The notes beneath the pieces were generated by a model. The model worked only from the letters and a program-made list of their open reading frames with translations. It ran no database searches and was not told where the DNA came from. This document shows positions 50,537 to 59,646 of a stretch of 64,000 nucleotides of DNA, in pieces. The position numbers and the translations under genes are program-made. Within the stretch, counting starts at the first letter, position 1. Every line of letters starts with the position of its first letter. The stretch is from Chlamydiales bacterium (GTDB taxonomy: Bacteria > Chlamydiota > Chlamydiia > Chlamydiales > JAJFMA01): positions 62,001 to 126,000 of the forward strand of contig JAUXSF010000011.1 of the NCBI GenBank assembly GCA_030679955.1, read 5' to 3'.

Positions 50537-51606
50537 AAACTCTAACCTGTCTTTTGACCGTTGCTACCTGCGTTTCTTCATGCGGCGATTCGAAGACGCC
50601 AGATGAAGTTGTTCGGCCGGTTCGCACCGTGGCAGTGCAAATCAATGGTCCCGTCCAGCAACGCGTTTTTGGTGGTGTTTCTAAAGCTGGTGTGGAGTCA
50701 CGATTAAGCTTTCGTGTTGCCGGCACAATCATTAGCAGACCAGTTAAGGTTGGGGATGTTGTAAAAAAAGGTACCTTAATCGCATCCCTGGATCCTCATG
50801 ACTATGACCTGCAGGTAGAAGAGGCAGAGGCATCCGTTCTAAACGCTGAAGCTCAAGAGCGCCATGCCATCGCACAATATGACCGTGTCAGCAACCTCTA
50901 TGAAACCGAAAGCGCTTCGCGCTCTGAATTAGATGCCGCGCGAGCCCAAGCAGAGTCTTCCAAAGCTACGCGAGAAGCTGTTCAGAAAAAGCTAGAACTG
51001 GCTAAAGCGCAGTTGGCCTACACCACCCTGAGAACAACCAAAGATGGCACCATCGCTGCTGTGGATATTGAAGAAGGTGAGAACGTTGCCGCTGGACAGC
51101 CAGTTGTTAGACTAAATGCTGGGGAATCCATGGAAGTGACTGTATCTATCCCAGAAAGCCTTATATCCAGCATTCGCGAAGATGATCTTGTTTCTGTTAG
51201 CTTCGACTCCAAGCCCGGACTCTTTTATCCGGCTGTGGTGACGGAGGTCGGAGTTTCCCGACAGCTAGCCCCTGCATATCCTGTAAAGGTGCAGTTGCTG
51301 CGCCACGTGCCTGATATGCGCTCAGGAATGAGTGCTGAAGTGCGCTTTAACTTTCCTACTGCCAAAAATGATCAAGGCATTGTTATCCCCCCTATGGCCG
51401 TGGCAGAACAAGATGGCAAACAGTACGTGTGGGTTGTATCGGGTATCTCGCAGGATGTTGGCCAGGTCGAGCGCCGATCGGTCGCTGTGAACAATATCAG
51501 CGGGGATGGCTTGGCTATCAAAGAGGGCTTGAGACCAGGTGACGTTGTGGTGACGGCAGGACAGCAGTTCCTGGTCGAAGGTCAGAAAGTGCGAGTCATG
51601 AAGTAA
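50518..51606 (+). CDS. RND efflux periplasmic adaptor (membrane fusion protein) lipoprotein
   Basis: A 362-residue adaptor with a lipoprotein signal ending in the lipobox VSSC (Cys22). The lipoyl and hairpin domains (about 50-190) include VGDVVKKGTLIASLDPHDY and a coiled coil, and the beta-barrel part has the SVRIPESL-like EVTVSIPESL segment (about 205-215). It links the inner-membrane pump to the TolC-like protein. Start overlaps the upstream gene; the RND gene follows after 15 bases. Confidence 0.92.
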   Translation: MRVNSLKTLTCLLTVATCVSSCGDSKTPDEVVRPVRTVAVQINGPVQQRVFGGVSKAGVESRLSFRVAGTIISRPVKVGDVVKKGTLIASLDPHDYDLQVEEAEASVLNAEAQERHAIAQYDRVSNLYETESASRSELDAARAQAESSKATREAVQKKLELAKAQLAYTTLRTTKDGTIAAVDIEEGENVAAGQPVVRLNAGESMEVTVSIPESLISSIREDDLVSVSFDSKPGLFYPAVVTEVGVSRQLAPAYPVKVQLLRHVPDMRSGMSAEVRFNFPTAKNDQGIVIPPMAVAEQDGKQYVWVVSGISQDVGQVERRSVAVNNISGDGLAIKEGLRPGDVVVTAGQQFLVEGQKVRVMK

Positions 51607-51621
51607 TACAAGGACCAAAAG

Positions 51622-54600
51622 ATGTTCGATCTGACACGCTTTTCCATAGAGAAACCGCGTATTACTCTCACATTCCTGGCACTGATTGTTCTCTTTGGGA
51701 TCATGGCTTACCAAAAGCTACCCAAAGCCGAGGATCCCGGCTTTGTTGTGCGTATCGCCCGCGTTACGACCTATTTTCCCGGAGCTAGTCCCGAACGTAT
51801 GGAGAACCTGGTCACCGACAAGATTGAAAAGGTTATTCAGGAGATTCCTGAGCTAGAATATGTTCGCAGCGAGTCTTATCCTGGCCTCTCAATGATCACA
51901 GTGAATATTCTTGAGCGCTATAAAGATATGCGGCCTATTTGGGACACGCTGCGCCGCAAGGTAGAAAAAGTTACGCGAGATCTGCCGGAAGGGATAATAG
52001 GCCCATTCGTCAACGACGAATTTGGCGATGTCTTCGGCACTATTCTTACAATCACCGGCGAAGGCTACTCACCACGAGAACTCAAAGATATTGCCGACGA
52101 TGTACGCAACGAGCTTCTGCTTATCGATGAGGTCGCCAAGGTTGAAACTTATGGCGTTCAGGATGAGCGCATTTTCGTAGAGTTTCAGGATGCCAAACTC
52201 GCCAAAGTAGGCAGCTCTGCCTTGCAGCTAAGGCAGCTACTCGAGAGCCGCAATATCCTAACCCCTGGCGGTACTGTTTACGCTAACAATGAACGCATTA
52301 TTTTGGAACCCTCCGGCAACTTCCAATCATTGGAGGAGCTGCAGAATACGGTAATACACGTTCCTGGACAACAGCAAGTAGCTTATCTTAAGGACCTCAC
52401 CAATATCTCCAGGGGCTATGTCGACCCTCCGGAACGTATCATGCGTGCTAGCGGCGAGCGCAGCATTGGCCTGGCGATCTCACTGCGAGAAGGCGGTAAT
52501 ATCGGCATTATGGGAGCCAAGGTTTCTACGCTGATCAACAAAATGAAGCAGCAATATCCCGTTGGCGTTCAGTTCGATTATGCTATATTCCAACCTGTTG
52601 AGGTTGCTCGCAAAGTCAGCGAATTCAATCACAACTTGGTAGAGGCTCTGGTCATCGTTCTAGGCACTACGTTGGCGATTCTTGGAATACGCTCAGGACT
52701 AGTTGTCGCCAGCATTATCCCTATGACGATCTTTATGACGTTTGCCATTATGGGAGTCTTTGGCATCGGCATTAACCAGATTTCCTTGGCAGCTTTGATC
52801 ATCTCTCTGGGTATCTTTGTTGACAATGCTATCGTGATCGCAGAATCGATCATGACCGAATACACGCATGAAAAGGGAATGTTGGAAACAGCGATCGAAT
52901 CCACGCGTGAGCTGCGCCTGCCTATGCTAACCTCATCAGCAACCACTTCGGTAGCCTTTCTGCCAATTTTTTTGGCTAATTCGGCAGCTGGCGAATACAC
53001 TGCCGCGCTATTCTCCATTGTAACGATCACTTTAGCCTCGTCCTGGATACTTTCTCTGACGGTTATTCCTTTACTCTGCGTGAAATTTCTAAAGGTAACG
53101 CCTAACGAACATCGCACCAGTGATTCTCCGGTATATCAGAAGTACCGCCACCTCTTGCTCAGCATGCTAAAGCGACAAAAACTCGTGCTTGCTAGCTTTT
53201 TAGTTATTTTTGTCGCGTCTCTAAGCCTGTTCCATTTTGTGCCCAAAGCCTTCTTCCCCTTTACCGATCGCGCTATGTTTACAGCCGAACTCGACCTACC
53301 TGTTGGGACTCGCATAGAAAGAACGGAAGAGGTTGTTAAAGGAATCGAAGGCTTTCTAGCCAAAAATAAAGTCAGCGCAGATTCGCAAAAGCCCGGCGTT
53401 ACTAAATGGATCGCCTTTATCGGCGGGGTAGCCCCACGCTATATCCTAAACTTCAACCCAAAACCCATCTTGCCGGAAAGCGCCTTTCTAATGATCGCTA
53501 CGCCATCTCCTAAGGATATCCCAGAGATGGAGAAACGCCTGCTAGCTTTCTGTGCTGAAAACTTCCCAGAGCTCCGCGTAACTCCCCGCCTAATAGCCTA
53601 TGGTCCGCCGGTTGACTCCCCTGTCGCTATCCGAATCTCGGGCAAGGACAAGGAGAAGCTGCTGGCGATAGCGCGTGATGTATCGGCGCAGCTTGCAGCT
53701 ACTCCTGGGGCCCAGAACATACGCGACGATTGGGTCGGTAGCAGTAAGAAGCTGATTGTCAAAGTTAACCAAGAAAGAGCACTTCGCGCCGGCGTCAGCA
53801 GCAGGGATATCGCTATATCACTGCAGACACGATTAAGCGGCTTCGAAACGACACAATATCGTGAAAACGACACGATTATCCCTGTGACGTTGCGCTCGGT
53901 AGCATCAGACCGTGACGATCTGGACCGTCTTGAAAGCTTAAATGTGTATTCTCAAGCAGGTAGTGTGTCTGTGCCACTAAAACAGGTAGCTGATCTTGAG
54001 CTCGTTTGGCAACCCAGTAAAATTCACCGACGTAATGGCATCAGGACCATTACCATTAAATCTGACCTAAAAGATGGTTATACTGCTACGCAAGTAGCCA
54101 ACGCTATTCGCCCTTACCTTGATCAGCAAGAAAAACGCTGGCCAATTGGTTTCGGTTGGGAATTTGGTGGTGAAGTCGAAACATCCAAAAAGAGCAGCGT
54201 GTCTATCATCGAGAAGCTACCTATTGCCGGCTTACTTATGGCTTTGATCTTAATCATGCAGTTCAACTCCTTTGGCATTCCTGTGGTCATTTGTTCGACA
54301 ATCGCTATGGGAGTCATCGGCGTGGCCGTTGGTTTGTTCGTCACAGGAGCTAACCTTGGCTTCATGGCCTTTCTGGGTATTGTGTCACTGTCTGGTATCG
54401 TTGTTAACCACGCGATTATTTTGCTGGACCGTATTGTAACCGAGCAGCATATCTTAGGAAAACCAGCGCAAGAAGCAATCATCACGGCATCTCAGCGACG
54501 AATGCGTCCTATTATGCTAACCACCATCACGGTAATTGGTGGTCTATTGCCTCTCTGGCTTGGCGGTGGAGACCTATTTAGGCCCATGGCAATATCAATT

Positions 54601-54750
54601 ATCTTTGGTCTAACGATATGTACAGCATTAACGCTGGGCTTCTGTCCGGTTTTGTATGCCTTTATTTATCGTGTGAAATACGATCAGTATTCCGAAGAAG
54701 GCCAAAGGGACCTTAAACGCAAAGACGCAGAGGCGCAAAGAAGCTATTGA
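51622..54750 (+). CDS. RND-family efflux transporter, inner membrane pump
   Basis: A 1042-residue proton-driven pump with 12 helices and two large periplasmic loops. N-terminal motifs are PRITLTFLALIVLFG and PGASPERMENLVTDKIE (about 13-27 and 54-70). Helix 4 carries the charged motif ISLGIFVDNAIVIAES, with the proton-relay Asp (near residue 400). The second half repeats this plan (about 865-1020). It belongs to the HAE1-like group, exporting drugs, lipids or bile-type compounds. The last 14 residues (DLKRKDAEAQRSY) and the stop are encoded by the ACGCAAAG intergenic repeat. Confidence 0.93.
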   Translation: MFDLTRFSIEKPRITLTFLALIVLFGIMAYQKLPKAEDPGFVVRIARVTTYFPGASPERMENLVTDKIEKVIQEIPELEYVRSESYPGLSMITVNILERYKDMRPIWDTLRRKVEKVTRDLPEGIIGPFVNDEFGDVFGTILTITGEGYSPRELKDIADDVRNELLLIDEVAKVETYGVQDERIFVEFQDAKLAKVGSSALQLRQLLESRNILTPGGTVYANNERIILEPSGNFQSLEELQNTVIHVPGQQQVAYLKDLTNISRGYVDPPERIMRASGERSIGLAISLREGGNIGIMGAKVSTLINKMKQQYPVGVQFDYAIFQPVEVARKVSEFNHNLVEALVIVLGTTLAILGIRSGLVVASIIPMTIFMTFAIMGVFGIGINQISLAALIISLGIFVDNAIVIAESIMTEYTHEKGMLETAIESTRELRLPMLTSSATTSVAFLPIFLANSAAGEYTAALFSIVTITLASSWILSLTVIPLLCVKFLKVTPNEHRTSDSPVYQKYRHLLLSMLKRQKLVLASFLVIFVASLSLFHFVPKAFFPFTDRAMFTAELDLPVGTRIERTEEVVKGIEGFLAKNKVSADSQKPGVTKWIAFIGGVAPRYILNFNPKPILPESAFLMIATPSPKDIPEMEKRLLAFCAENFPELRVTPRLIAYGPPVDSPVAIRISGKDKEKLLAIARDVSAQLAATPGAQNIRDDWVGSSKKLIVKVNQERALRAGVSSRDIAISLQTRLSGFETTQYRENDTIIPVTLRSVASDRDDLDRLESLNVYSQAGSVSVPLKQVADLELVWQPSKIHRRNGIRTITIKSDLKDGYTATQVANAIRPYLDQQEKRWPIGFGWEFGGEVETSKKSSVSIIEKLPIAGLLMALILIMQFNSFGIPVVICSTIAMGVIGVAVGLFVTGANLGFMAFLGIVSLSGIVVNHAIILLDRIVTEQHILGKPAQEAIITASQRRMRPIMLTTITVIGGLLPLWLGGGDLFRPMAISIIFGLTICTALTLGFCPVLYAFIYRVKYDQYSEEGQRDLKRKDAEAQRSY
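54711..54746. repeat. ACGCAAAG/ACGCAGAGG repeat inside the 3' end of the RND gene
   Basis: AAACGCAAAGACGCAGAGGC and neighbouring 9-nt units lie in frame within the last codons of the RND pump, replacing the natural C-terminus. Only one arm is present; the partner arm seen at 6875 and 22023 is missing here. Confidence 0.75.
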
Positions 54751-54787
54751 ATGTTAAGGTTTTAAGCTGTTTGTAGCCTGAGAGTCT

Positions 54788-54817
54788 TGTTCTCAGCGCG
54801 GGAGCGCTGAGAACAAA
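54788..54817 (+). terminator. Perfect 13-bp hairpin (second copy of the 41529 element)
   Basis: TTGTTCTCAGCGC (54788-54800) pairs with GCGCTGAGAACAA (54805-54817) around a four-base loop. It lies between the convergent RND and PP2C genes, so it can serve both. Confidence 0.65.
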
Positions 54818-54823
54818 ATTCCT

Positions 54824-56341
54824 CTAGAGCTTTATTACCATACAGGTGGCATTGTCGACTTGAGAAAGATTGGGTTGCCTCCCCGAACGAGACGCATTTG
54901 CAATACACCTCGCATATGCCTTTTGTACGGCAAGCTTCACACATTCACCAGCAATACACGAAGGCGTTATGGAAGTTTTCACCACGCGGTTAACGTCATT
55001 AGGCGACATGTGACCACCTACGCCATCAGAATAACTTAAGAGGGTCATGTCCTTGAGCTCCTCTAACGGCAACATACGGTATAAAGGCCTGTGTACGACC
55101 CCAACAACAGGTTTGTCTCCTAAAACCCCTACCATTTCCAAGACTTGACCATTATGGTATACCCGTAGGTTTTTTCCGAAAGGAACAAGCATTCCACCAC
55201 GTTGCATAGCTTTATGGAACAACTGCTTATCAATCATCTCTTTATTTTCGAAATTCTTGAGATAAATGTGCTGCGGAGGAAATAAGCTTTCTGTGTCTTT
55301 ATCTGGGTGGCATAGCACTGTTGTGCAATCACCCAAACTAAATAGGTGCAGATACTCACCATCCTTAATCCCTAGCACAAACACCAAGCCGCTCGCATCA
55401 GTTACCGCTTCAGCCATTTCATCATTAAAATCTAAGATGGCTTTGGTCACCACATTATAAGTAGAGGCAGGATTTGTTTCTGATCGCGAGGCAAGCGCTG
55501 CCCTTATGCGCTTCTCCATATGAGCTAGAAAGTAAGTAAAACATTCCGATTTGCCATGTCCATCAGTGACCGCCCAAATATCACGGGAATAAAAGGCCCC
55601 ATCCAGTTGCCCGGATCGCTTTCCAATGGAGCGTGCCAAGCCGACCGTTTCGCTTTGCTGAAACTCTTCGGGGGTGTCAAAGGACACCTCACACCGCCCC
55701 ACCATTACACCGGCAGAGGGAGTACAATGCTCTGCATAGGCTTTTGTCTGGTCTGATAGTTTTTTGGCCTCGCTATCACTCGCTAAGACCTTCTCGTCAA
55801 AAATTCTGCACAAACGTCGGTGCCAACCATCTGTATCAAACGACTCAAATGAGACAAGAGCCATAGCTTCGCCGAAAACCGTTTGATAATTTCCGGGAAA
55901 TCTTTCTAGTCGCGTGCCCAATGTATCTCGGAAATCAACGGGATAGGGTAGCTTCTGGCGAATGCATGAAATAAAGACTAGAGAAAGCAATTTGGGCAGA
56001 TCGCGAGAGATTATCTTGCTATCTTCCAAGTCATCTGTGGCTACTAAAAGTTTCATAATACTTGGTGCCAGAGCTAAGGGGTCATAATTTCTTTCGTGCT
56101 GATAATGCATCCACTGATGCCTCAGGAGCTTTACCAGATCGCCCACCTTACCTTGTGCCCAATTAGGGTCTGACAAATACCAGTCGTTGAATTTTCGTGG
56201 CGATGGCAAGGAATACATGCTGGGATCGCATGACTCTACCTTGAATCCTTTAACTTTTGCCGTCTTGGGAATGTGCGCTTGCCATTCCGGAGGTATCCTA
56301 TAAGCTTCTCGGCTCAGCCCTACGCGATATAAGTCGTTCAT
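54824..56341 (-). CDS. PP2C-family Ser/Thr phosphatase-like protein
   Basis: A 505-residue protein (start at 56341, with GGAGG upstream; eleven further residues are possible). The C-terminal half (about 205-505) is a PP2C domain: DIWAVTDGHGK (metal-binding Asp and Gly-His-Gly, about 250-260), LLSYSDGVGGHM (second metal motif, about 430-441) and the closing QVDNATCMVI (third motif). The N-terminal 200 residues are not recognised. No signal peptide. PP2C phosphatases reverse Ser/Thr phosphorylation, so it may oppose the kinase-like proteins at 18.4 and 24.5 kb or act on host proteins after secretion. It may be soluble in the cytosol. Confidence 0.8.
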   Translation of the reverse strand: MNDLYRVGLSREAYRIPPEWQAHIPKTAKVKGFKVESCDPSMYSLPSPRKFNDWYLSDPNWAQGKVGDLVKLLRHQWMHYQHERNYDPLALAPSIMKLLVATDDLEDSKIISRDLPKLLSLVFISCIRQKLPYPVDFRDTLGTRLERFPGNYQTVFGEAMALVSFESFDTDGWHRRLCRIFDEKVLASDSEAKKLSDQTKAYAEHCTPSAGVMVGRCEVSFDTPEEFQQSETVGLARSIGKRSGQLDGAFYSRDIWAVTDGHGKSECFTYFLAHMEKRIRAALASRSETNPASTYNVVTKAILDFNDEMAEAVTDASGLVFVLGIKDGEYLHLFSLGDCTTVLCHPDKDTESLFPPQHIYLKNFENKEMIDKQLFHKAMQRGGMLVPFGKNLRVYHNGQVLEMVGVLGDKPVVGVVHRPLYRMLPLEELKDMTLLSYSDGVGGHMSPNDVNRVVKTSITPSCIAGECVKLAVQKAYARCIANASRSGRQPNLSQVDNATCMVIKL

Positions 56342-56413
56342 CTCAATTGCCCTCCAAGTTAGAAAATTCATCATGTGATATAATATAGCCTAAAAAAAAC
56401 CAAGGAATTTGCA

Positions 56414-57622
56414 ATGAATCGGTCGTTAATCCTCGCTTGGATGCTCCTTCAGAACAGCCTGGCTTTTGCATTAATGGTTGGGACAGGCGAGGTCGATATC
56501 ACCCCTCCTTTAGGAACAACATCAGCAGGATATTACGACAGATCTTGTGGCATGACATCTAGCCATGATCCGCTGCTAGCCACCGCTATCGTCATCGAAA
56601 CTAACGACACTTGTATCGCTCTTTGCGGCGTGGATAATCTAGGCTTTACCCACGACATGGTCGAGGCCATTAGAACATTGGTCTCTAGTCAGGCTGGTTT
56701 AGAAAAATGTGAGATCTTTGTCGGCTCGTCCCACACACATTCAGGCGGAGGAGCGTTCTTAAATATTCCTGTTGTAGGGAAGATGTTGGCGGGTGAGTAC
56801 AATCCAACAATTACGCAAGACTACGTTGAAAAAACAGCTAAAGCCATTATTATGGCTTTTGATAGCCGACAAGAAGCGAAAATCGGTGTGGGCTATAGCA
56901 AGGGACCAGGCATACAGCTCTTCCGTAGCGCCTGGCCTAAAGATGTTACCCCAAGCAATGATCTGACAGTCGTTAAGATCACCACCAAAAATGACGAGCC
57001 ACTAGCGGTGATATTTAACTATGCGATGCACCCGACGGTATTAAGAGCCTCGAACTTAGCCTTCAGCGCTGATATGATTGGTTACGCGCGTAATGCATTA
57101 CGTGAGCTTTTAGGAGCCGATGTGCAGCCAGTATATTTCAATGGTGCTCAGGCGGAAATTGTTCCAAACTCTTGCAACAACACCTTTGATGAAGCCAAGC
57201 ATCTTGGCGATGAGCTTGCACACTCGGTAAATGGTATCTGGAACGATATCCCAGTTAGAGAAGATGTAAACATACGTGTCCATCAAGATAGCTTTTCCTT
57301 TGTGCCTCAGGCTACTCCGCAAGGCTTTGTACTACCAATGGATAAGTACCACAGTGAAGTAAATGTAATCGTGGTGGATGATATCCATGCCTTTGCAACT
57401 ATCCCTGGGGAACTAAGCATTTGTCTAGAGCAGTCGCTAAAACTAGCCGCAGCATCATTGGGGTATGCCCACCTGTCAGTTATTGGCCTCACAAATGACG
57501 CTCATGGTTATATCCTGACACGCGAAGCCTGGAGACACCCAACCTACGAGGCGTCTCTGTCTTTTGGTGGTGAATGCCACGGAGAAGCGATCTGTGAAAA
57601 GGTAATGGAATTGTTGAAGTAG
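56414..57622 (+). CDS. Neutral ceramidase-like (alkaline nonlysosomal type) secreted protein
   Basis: A signal peptide (about 1-19, ending AFA) is followed by the neutral ceramidase N-terminal domain: VGTGEVDITPPLGTTSAGYY (about 22-41), ALCGVDNLGF and SSHTHSGGGA (about 108-117, with zinc-site histidines), then MHPTVL (about 203-208) and NGAQAEIVPN (about 239-248). Bacterial and eukaryotic ceramidases reach about 650 residues; this one has 402 and lacks the C-terminal domain. It could cleave ceramide or another amide-linked lipid outside the cell, interesting for a bacterium living inside eukaryotic membranes. AAGGA lies eight bases upstream of the start. Confidence 0.83.
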   Translation: MNRSLILAWMLLQNSLAFALMVGTGEVDITPPLGTTSAGYYDRSCGMTSSHDPLLATAIVIETNDTCIALCGVDNLGFTHDMVEAIRTLVSSQAGLEKCEIFVGSSHTHSGGGAFLNIPVVGKMLAGEYNPTITQDYVEKTAKAIIMAFDSRQEAKIGVGYSKGPGIQLFRSAWPKDVTPSNDLTVVKITTKNDEPLAVIFNYAMHPTVLRASNLAFSADMIGYARNALRELLGADVQPVYFNGAQAEIVPNSCNNTFDEAKHLGDELAHSVNGIWNDIPVREDVNIRVHQDSFSFVPQATPQGFVLPMDKYHSEVNVIVVDDIHAFATIPGELSICLEQSLKLAAASLGYAHLSVIGLTNDAHGYILTREAWRHPTYEASLSFGGECHGEAICEKVMELLK

Positions 57623-57624
57623 AA

Positions 57625-57667
57625 ATGGACTAAGTGGACGGAGTGGACGCGATCCACTTCGTCCATT
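57625..57667. repeat. GTGGAC/GTCCAC inverted repeat between convergent genes
   Basis: ATGGACTAAGTGGACGGAGT and its near complement form a hairpin between the convergent ceramidase-like and SnoaL-like genes. Member of the GTCCAC family. Confidence 0.7.
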
Positions 57668-57672
57668 AACAA

Positions 57673-58164
57673 TCAAATTGTATTGGGCACGATCGTGACA
57701 GTTGCAATTTGTCGACATAGGTTTAGGTTATCCCAACCAGTCCATATTTCAACAATTTTGCCTGCGTTATCAAACCTAAACATGGCTATGCCATCAATGG
57801 TGATGGTATTACCAGTTGCAGGAATGCCTTCATACTCGCCGATGTGCGCAGCGTGCCATTTCCAGCAAACCACAACTCGATCGTCAAACCCTAGAATTTC
57901 CTTAATCTCGGTGTTTATTTCCTGAAATGCCGTTGCAAACGTAGCATCAAACTCTTTGACAGACTCAAGACCACTATGCTCCTGGCCATGAGGTCCGTGA
58001 ACCTTGACGTCCTGTGCAATGGAATTCTCATAGTTGGCGACCGATTCCTCAGAAAGCGGAACCTCCCAAATGTTACGGATAAGACGAACATTGCTGTCCG
58101 TATCGGCCGAGGCAAATAGCGGCAAGCCAAGCAGCAGAATAAATAGGCTGTAAGCAACTTTCAT
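57673..58164 (-). CDS. Secreted SnoaL-like / nuclear transport factor 2-fold protein
   Basis: A 163-residue protein starting at 58164 (AGGAG seven bases upstream). A signal peptide (about 1-20, ending ASA) precedes an NTF2-like domain: HIGEYEGIPATGNTITIDGIAMFRFDNAGKIVEIW (about 107-141), the ester-cyclase/SnoaL C-terminal signature, and WTGWDNL. Related proteins act on polyketides or are of unknown role; secretion is unusual. Convergent with the ceramidase-like gene. Confidence 0.78.
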   Translation of the reverse strand: MKVAYSLFILLLGLPLFASADTDSNVRLIRNIWEVPLSEESVANYENSIAQDVKVHGPHGQEHSGLESVKEFDATFATAFQEINTEIKEILGFDDRVVVCWKWHAAHIGEYEGIPATGNTITIDGIAMFRFDNAGKIVEIWTGWDNLNLCRQIATVTIVPNTI

Positions 58165-58222
58165 CAAAAGCTCCTAAGTTGGATTTAACTCCATCCAAAA
58201 TACCTGTATGCAAAAATAATTT

Positions 58223-59158
58223 TCAACTTAGAATAACGTCACGCTGGCGGGCTTCATGCCACTTTTTGTAGGCATTATTAGCGGTATAGAGTAGCGATGT
58301 AGCAAATAAGGTTATGGCCTGAACAAGGCTATCTGGATAGGCTTTACACAAAAACAGACCCGCATAACCAATAGCACGCAGACCCAAGTTGTTGCGCTCG
58401 GCATCCAGCTGAGTGTTAACATTTTCTTTGACTTGCTTCATTAATACCGTTGGGTCGAAGCGTCCTTGCAGCTTATTCAAAAGTGTTTCAAGGGTGTACT
58501 TATCCATAGACGCTCTGATCTTTACTGCCGTGACATCGTCACCGTTAGATCTCCGTGCCTTGCCAACCAATGCGGAAAAGATGTTTTGGAAGCGTCGAGA
58601 ACTGTTCAAATCCTTTAACTCACAAGCCACAGACCGACGCAAGGCATAATACGAAACATCCATGGCTATAGCGACAAACAGAAAGGATATACCCCATGGG
58701 CGTGTAACGGTATAGATTGCCGTGGCGACTTCGGGTCTACTAGCCCAGCTTGCTAGCGCAGCTGCCAGCCCTGCGGTCATTAGTGCCATGTCGCTAATGG
58801 CATTCACGGTACAGACTGCAGTTAAGATGGCGATGTGCCATACCTTTAGCTTAAGAGCCAGCAGACTATCCCTTGCGGTCTTTATGGTAAAACTGACCTG
58901 CCAATCCAAATACAAAAAACCTACCACATTGAGAGCAACAAAAGCCGAACGCGTGACTCTGCTAGGCACTTGCGTAAATAGCTTTCCAGCCAGGAAAACC
59001 GCATTAGCGACGGTGCTAATAGTCATGGAGATAAGGTCCAAATGCTCGCGAATGGGCTTTAACAGAGCCATAAAAGGCTGATTAAGCTCTGTAGGGTGTG
59101 TCTTTGCTATCATAGGGGGAGAGATTAACAAATAACCCCTGATTTTAGCCAGCAGCAT
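58223..59158 (-). CDS. Multi-helix membrane protein of unknown function
   Basis: Up to 311 residues. Hydrophobic segments lie at about 45-60, 72-88, 108-136, 150-170 and 265-292, with a charged helical region between about 185 and 260. Several ATG codons are possible starts (59158, 59113, 59071) and none has a strong ribosome binding site, so the N-terminus is uncertain. No family is recognised. The mixture of hydrophobic hairpins and helical cytosolic regions resembles larger inclusion-membrane-type proteins of chlamydiae, but this is speculation. Confidence 0.5.
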   Translation of the reverse strand: MLLAKIRGYLLISPPMIAKTHPTELNQPFMALLKPIREHLDLISMTISTVANAVFLAGKLFTQVPSRVTRSAFVALNVVGFLYLDWQVSFTIKTARDSLLALKLKVWHIAILTAVCTVNAISDMALMTAGLAAALASWASRPEVATAIYTVTRPWGISFLFVAIAMDVSYYALRRSVACELKDLNSSRRFQNIFSALVGKARRSNGDDVTAVKIRASMDKYTLETLLNKLQGRFDPTVLMKQVKENVNTQLDAERNNLGLRAIGYAGLFLCKAYPDSLVQAITLFATSLLYTANNAYKKWHEARQRDVILS

Positions 59159-59235
59159 GCGGTTGTGCTTTTTTCCTTTTCTGTTATTGGCATGTTATGG
59201 TAACTATACTCACCCAACAACTGAGGATGCGCAAA

Positions 59236-59646
59236 ATGGTCAAGGCGATAGTCAAGTATCAGGGTGATCTAATCTGCAATGTGGAGCATGGCCCATCTGG
59301 CTCTAAGATTCTAACAGATGCCCCAGTAGATAACATGGGCAAGGGATCGCAATTTTCCCCAACGGACCTTGTTGCTGCCGCCTTAGGTTCCTGTATTGCC
59401 ACTACCATCGCCATATTGGCAAAGCGAAAGGGATGGGATGTCGAGGGCATGCATCTAGAGGTTGAGAAAATTATGTCTGATGATTCACCTCGTCGAATTC
59501 GATCGCTGCCAGTATTAGTGTGGATGCCTCAACGTTTGGATACTGAAAAACAAGCGATGGTTGAAAAGGCTGCGATGACCTGTCCGGTACATAAAAGCCT
59601 TCACCCCGACATTGAGTCTACAATAGTATTTAACTGGCCCGACTAG
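59236..59646 (+). CDS. OsmC/Ohr-family peroxide-detoxifying protein
   Basis: A 136-residue protein, started at 59236 where GAGGATG lies upstream; a frame to 59197 adds thirteen residues. The two redox cysteines are in AALGSCIATT (about 46-55) and TCPVHKSL (about 115-122), and FSPTDLVAAALG is the typical OsmC motif. It probably reduces organic hydroperoxides. Its stop overlaps by four bases that of the convergent response regulator. Confidence 0.9.
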   Translation: MVKAIVKYQGDLICNVEHGPSGSKILTDAPVDNMGKGSQFSPTDLVAAALGSCIATTIAILAKRKGWDVEGMHLEVEKIMSDDSPRRIRSLPVLVWMPQRLDTEKQAMVEKAAMTCPVHKSLHPDIESTIVFNWPD

